Notes under the pieces: generated by a model
Told to the model about the DNA's origin: nothing
What the model saw: the letters and a program-made list of their open reading frames with translations, nothing else
The model's database searches: none
Shown: positions 12,802-14,225 of the stretch, in pieces
How the letters are laid out: the number at the start of each line of letters is the position of its first letter
How positions within the stretch are numbered: the stretch's first letter is position 1
Source: SZAS-79 sp038319115
Lineage (GTDB): Bacteria > Pseudomonadota > Gammaproteobacteria > Burkholderiales > SG8-39
Reading direction: 5' to 3'
Length of the DNA: 14,225 nucleotides
Assembly (NCBI GenBank): GCA_038319115.1
Contig: JBBQCV010000087.1
Span: 1-14,225 of the forward strand
Made by a program: the position numbers and the translations under genes

Positions 12802-13872
12802 TCAGGCTAAAGGTTCCGCGCCGTGCCGCGCCAGCGCCCACGCCACGTGTTCGCGCACCAGCGCCGATGGGTCGTCGGCGCGAGCGCGCAGCGCGGCGAC
12901 GATCTCGTGCGACGTAGGTGCGTTGCCCAGTCCCACGGCGAGGTTGCGCAGCCACCGCTCGTGGCCGATGCGGCGGATGGGCGAGCCCGCCATGCGGGCA
13001 TCGAACTGCGCCGCGTCCCACGCAAACAGCTCGACCAGGCTCGCGGCGTCGAGGCCGTTGCGCACAGCGAAATCCGGCTCCTTGCTCACTTGCGCAAAGC
13101 TGTTCCATGGGCAGACCAGCTGGCAGTCATCGCAGCCATAGACACGGTTGCCGATGAGCGGGCGCAACTCGACCGGGATCGCGCCTTTCAGTTCGATGGT
13201 GAGGTACGAAATGCACCGACGCGCATCGAGGCTGTACGGCCCGCGGATTGCCTGCGTGGGGCAGACATCGATGCATTTGGTGCAACTGCCGCAGTGGCCG
13301 TCTGTAGGCGCATCGGCCGGCAGCGGCAGGTCGGTGTAGATCTCGCCGAGGAAGAAATACGAGCCGGCCTCGCGTGACAGCAGCAGCGTGTGCTTGCCGC
13401 GCCATCCCAATCCCGCCTTGGCCGCGAGTTCGACCTCCATGACCGGCGCCGAGTCGCTGAACACCCGATAGCCAAAGGCGCCGACCTCCTCCTCCACGCG
13501 GTCGGCGAGCCTCTGCAGGCGCGCACGCAGCACCTTGTGGTAGTCCCGGCCGCGCGCGTACTGGGCCACGTAGGCCGTGCTTTCGTCCTCGAGTCCGGCC
13601 AGGCCGGTGGCGGGGTCGGGGGCATAGTTCATGCGGCACGCAATCACCCGCAGCGTGCCGGGGCACAACTCCGCCGGGCGCGAGCGGCGCGTGCCATGGC
13701 GTGCCATATAATCCATTTCACCGTGCCAGCCGCGTTCCACCCAGGCGGCCAGGCGGTCCTCGGCGGCCGAAAGATCGGTATCGGCGATCCCAACCGCCTG
13801 GAAACCGAGTTCCCGGCCCCACGCCTTGATCGCAATCCCAAGGCCCGCAAAGTCGTATCCCACAGTCAGCAT
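12802..13872 (-). CDS. queG: Epoxyqueuosine reductase
   Basis: This 356-residue cobalamin- and iron-sulfur-dependent enzyme reduces epoxyqueuosine to queuosine at the wobble base (position 34) of tRNAs for Asn, Asp, His and Tyr. Two [4Fe-4S] sets are visible: C194, C197, C200, C204 (CGSCTKCIDVCP) and C220, C247, C250, C254 (CDDCQLVCPWN). FSDSAPVMEVELAAKAGLGW (138-157) holds the conserved cofactor/substrate loop with D140. The C-terminal part (about 305-350) is a HEAT-like repeat that helps bind tRNA. Length is close to known QueG. The ATG at 13872 begins at the family N-terminus (MLTVGYDFAGLG); no ribosome site is seen, and a weak TACCAT is six bases upstream. It is divergent from tsaE with a 38-base gap. 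Confidence 0.95.
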   Translation of the reverse strand: MLTVGYDFAGLGIAIKAWGRELGFQAVGIADTDLSAAEDRLAAWVERGWHGEMDYMARHGTRRSRPAELCPGTLRVIACRMNYAPDPATGLAGLEDESTAYVAQYARGRDYHKVLRARLQRLADRVEEEVGAFGYRVFSDSAPVMEVELAAKAGLGWRGKHTLLLSREAGSYFFLGEIYTDLPLPADAPTDGHCGSCTKCIDVCPTQAIRGPYSLDARRCISYLTIELKGAIPVELRPLIGNRVYGCDDCQLVCPWNSFAQVSKEPDFAVRNGLDAASLVELFAWDAAQFDARMAGSPIRRIGHERWLRNLAVGLGNAPTSHEIVAALRARADDPSALVREHVAWALARHGAEPLA

Positions 13873-13910
13873 GGCCCGATGGTAGCAACCGGCAGCCCCA
13901 TGGTTCGCAC

Positions 13911-14225
13911 ATGACCCCGTCCCCCGCCCTGCCGCTCGCATCGGAAGAAGCGACGCTGGCGCTCGGAGCGGCACTCGCCGGCGGCGCACGCGCCGGGCGG
14001 GTGCTGTTCCTGTCCGGCGACCTCGGCGCGGGCAAGACCACGCTGGCGCGCGGGCTCCTGCGCGCCCTGGGCTGGGCCGGGCGTGTGAAGAGCCCGACGT
14101 ACGCGCTGGTTGAGATTTATGCGATTTCTAAGTTAAACTTGTATCACTTTGATTTTTATCGGTTCAAGGACCGCGAGGAATGGGTGAGCTCGGGTTTCCG
14201 GGAGCACTTCAACCCGGAGTCTTTG
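13911..14225 (+). CDS. tsaE: tRNA threonylcarbamoyladenosine biosynthesis ATPase TsaE (3' end cut by window)
   Basis: The first 105 residues are visible; the gene runs off the window (complete TsaE is about 150-160). Walker A GDLGAGKTT is at 36-44, followed by SPTYALVEIY (61-70), LNLYHFDFYRF with D81, and EEWVSSGFREHF (89-100), all family marks. TsaE hydrolyses ATP to drive the TsaB-TsaD complex that makes t6A at position 37 of ANN-decoding tRNAs. The ATG at 13911 is used because an earlier ATG (13900) meets a stop after four codons. No ribosome site is seen. The intergenic gap to divergent queG is 38 bases, so each promoter probably lies within the other gene. Codons between 14109 and 14160 are strikingly AT-rich compared with the rest. 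Confidence 0.95.
   Translation, partial: MTPSPALPLASEEATLALGAALAGGARAGRVLFLSGDLGAGKTTLARGLLRALGWAGRVKSPTYALVEIYAISKLNLYHFDFYRFKDREEWVSSGFREHFNPESL
14109..14160. other. AT-rich island inside tsaE
   Basis: These 52 bases contain only 14 G or C (about 27%), whereas the preceding 200 bases of the same gene are very GC-rich. Synonymous positions shift with it: ATT, TAT, TCT, TTA, TTT and GAT replace the C- or G-ending codons used elsewhere. The frame and the conserved TsaE residues stay intact. On the + strand TTGAGA (14110-14115) and TAAACT (14134-14139), 18 bases apart, make a promoter-like pair. Confidence 0.8.

Noticed and set aside
13900..13914. Four-codon upstream frame (MVRT) whose TGA overlaps the tsaE ATG
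   Set aside because: It has no ribosome site, and such a short overlap is expected by chance. It serves only to rule out the earlier ATG as the tsaE start.
1..14225. Mobile element, CRISPR array, prophage, toxin-antitoxin or defence system
   Set aside because: I looked for terminal repeats, regularly spaced repeats, and transposase, integrase, nuclease-defence or small paired genes on both strands and found none; the content is core metabolism.
1..14225. tRNA, rRNA or riboswitch
   Set aside because: Gaps between genes are short (at most 200 bases) and contain no tRNA-like cloverleaf, rRNA segment or recognisable riboswitch core, including upstream of the queuosine and thiamine-dependent genes.

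Overview
This is a GC-rich chromosomal window with dense, mostly housekeeping gene content. Protein signatures and gene order (xseB-ispA-dxs-folE2 divergent from a Rieske gene, queG divergent from tsaE, yajQ, a retropepsin-like protease) point to a betaproteobacterium, probably Burkholderiales or a close relative. I cannot name a genus. There is no rRNA, tRNA, CRISPR array, transposase, integrase, phage gene or toxin-antitoxin pair that I can recognise.

Layout. Positions 36-3001 hold a + strand pair: a fused NDP-forming acyl-CoA synthetase followed 11 bases later by a crotonase-fold enzyme. Together they look like an activation-then-transformation step for an unknown carboxylic acid. yajQ (3043-3528, +) follows and converges on a small two-helix membrane protein (3563-4048, -). 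A class I glutamine amidotransferase (4249-4956, -) and a secreted retropepsin-like protease (4940-5644, +) sit head to head with overlapping 5' ends. Next comes a minus-strand block read xseB (9680) > ispA > dxs > folE2 (5701): exonuclease VII small subunit, farnesyl-PP synthase, DXP synthase and GTP cyclohydrolase IB. It shares an upstream region with a divergent Rieske oxygenase alpha subunit (9838-10941, +), which is followed by a two-domain sulfurtransferase (10965-11819, +). The sulfurtransferase converges on a serine hydrolase (11816-12733, -) with the stop codons sharing one CTAG. queG (12802-13872, -) and the 5' part of tsaE (13911 to the window end, +) form a divergent pair of tRNA-modification genes.

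How they work together: dxs and ispA supply and extend isoprenoid precursors. folE2 makes dihydroneopterin triphosphate, which is needed for folate and also for the early steps of queuosine, and queG performs the last queuosine step. TsaE helps make t6A. The Rieske protein has no reductase or ferredoxin partner here.

I found no clearly new multi-gene system. The most distinctive signals are an abrupt AT-rich island inside tsaE; a repeated arrangement in which a -10 hexamer lies exactly six bases before an ATG (folE2, dxs, sseA), suggesting leaderless messages; a three-copy 13-bp tandem repeat carrying -35-like elements upstream of xseB; an inverted repeat over the folE2 -10; an 8-bp direct repeat abutting the sseA start; and a G8 tract inside the protease gene.
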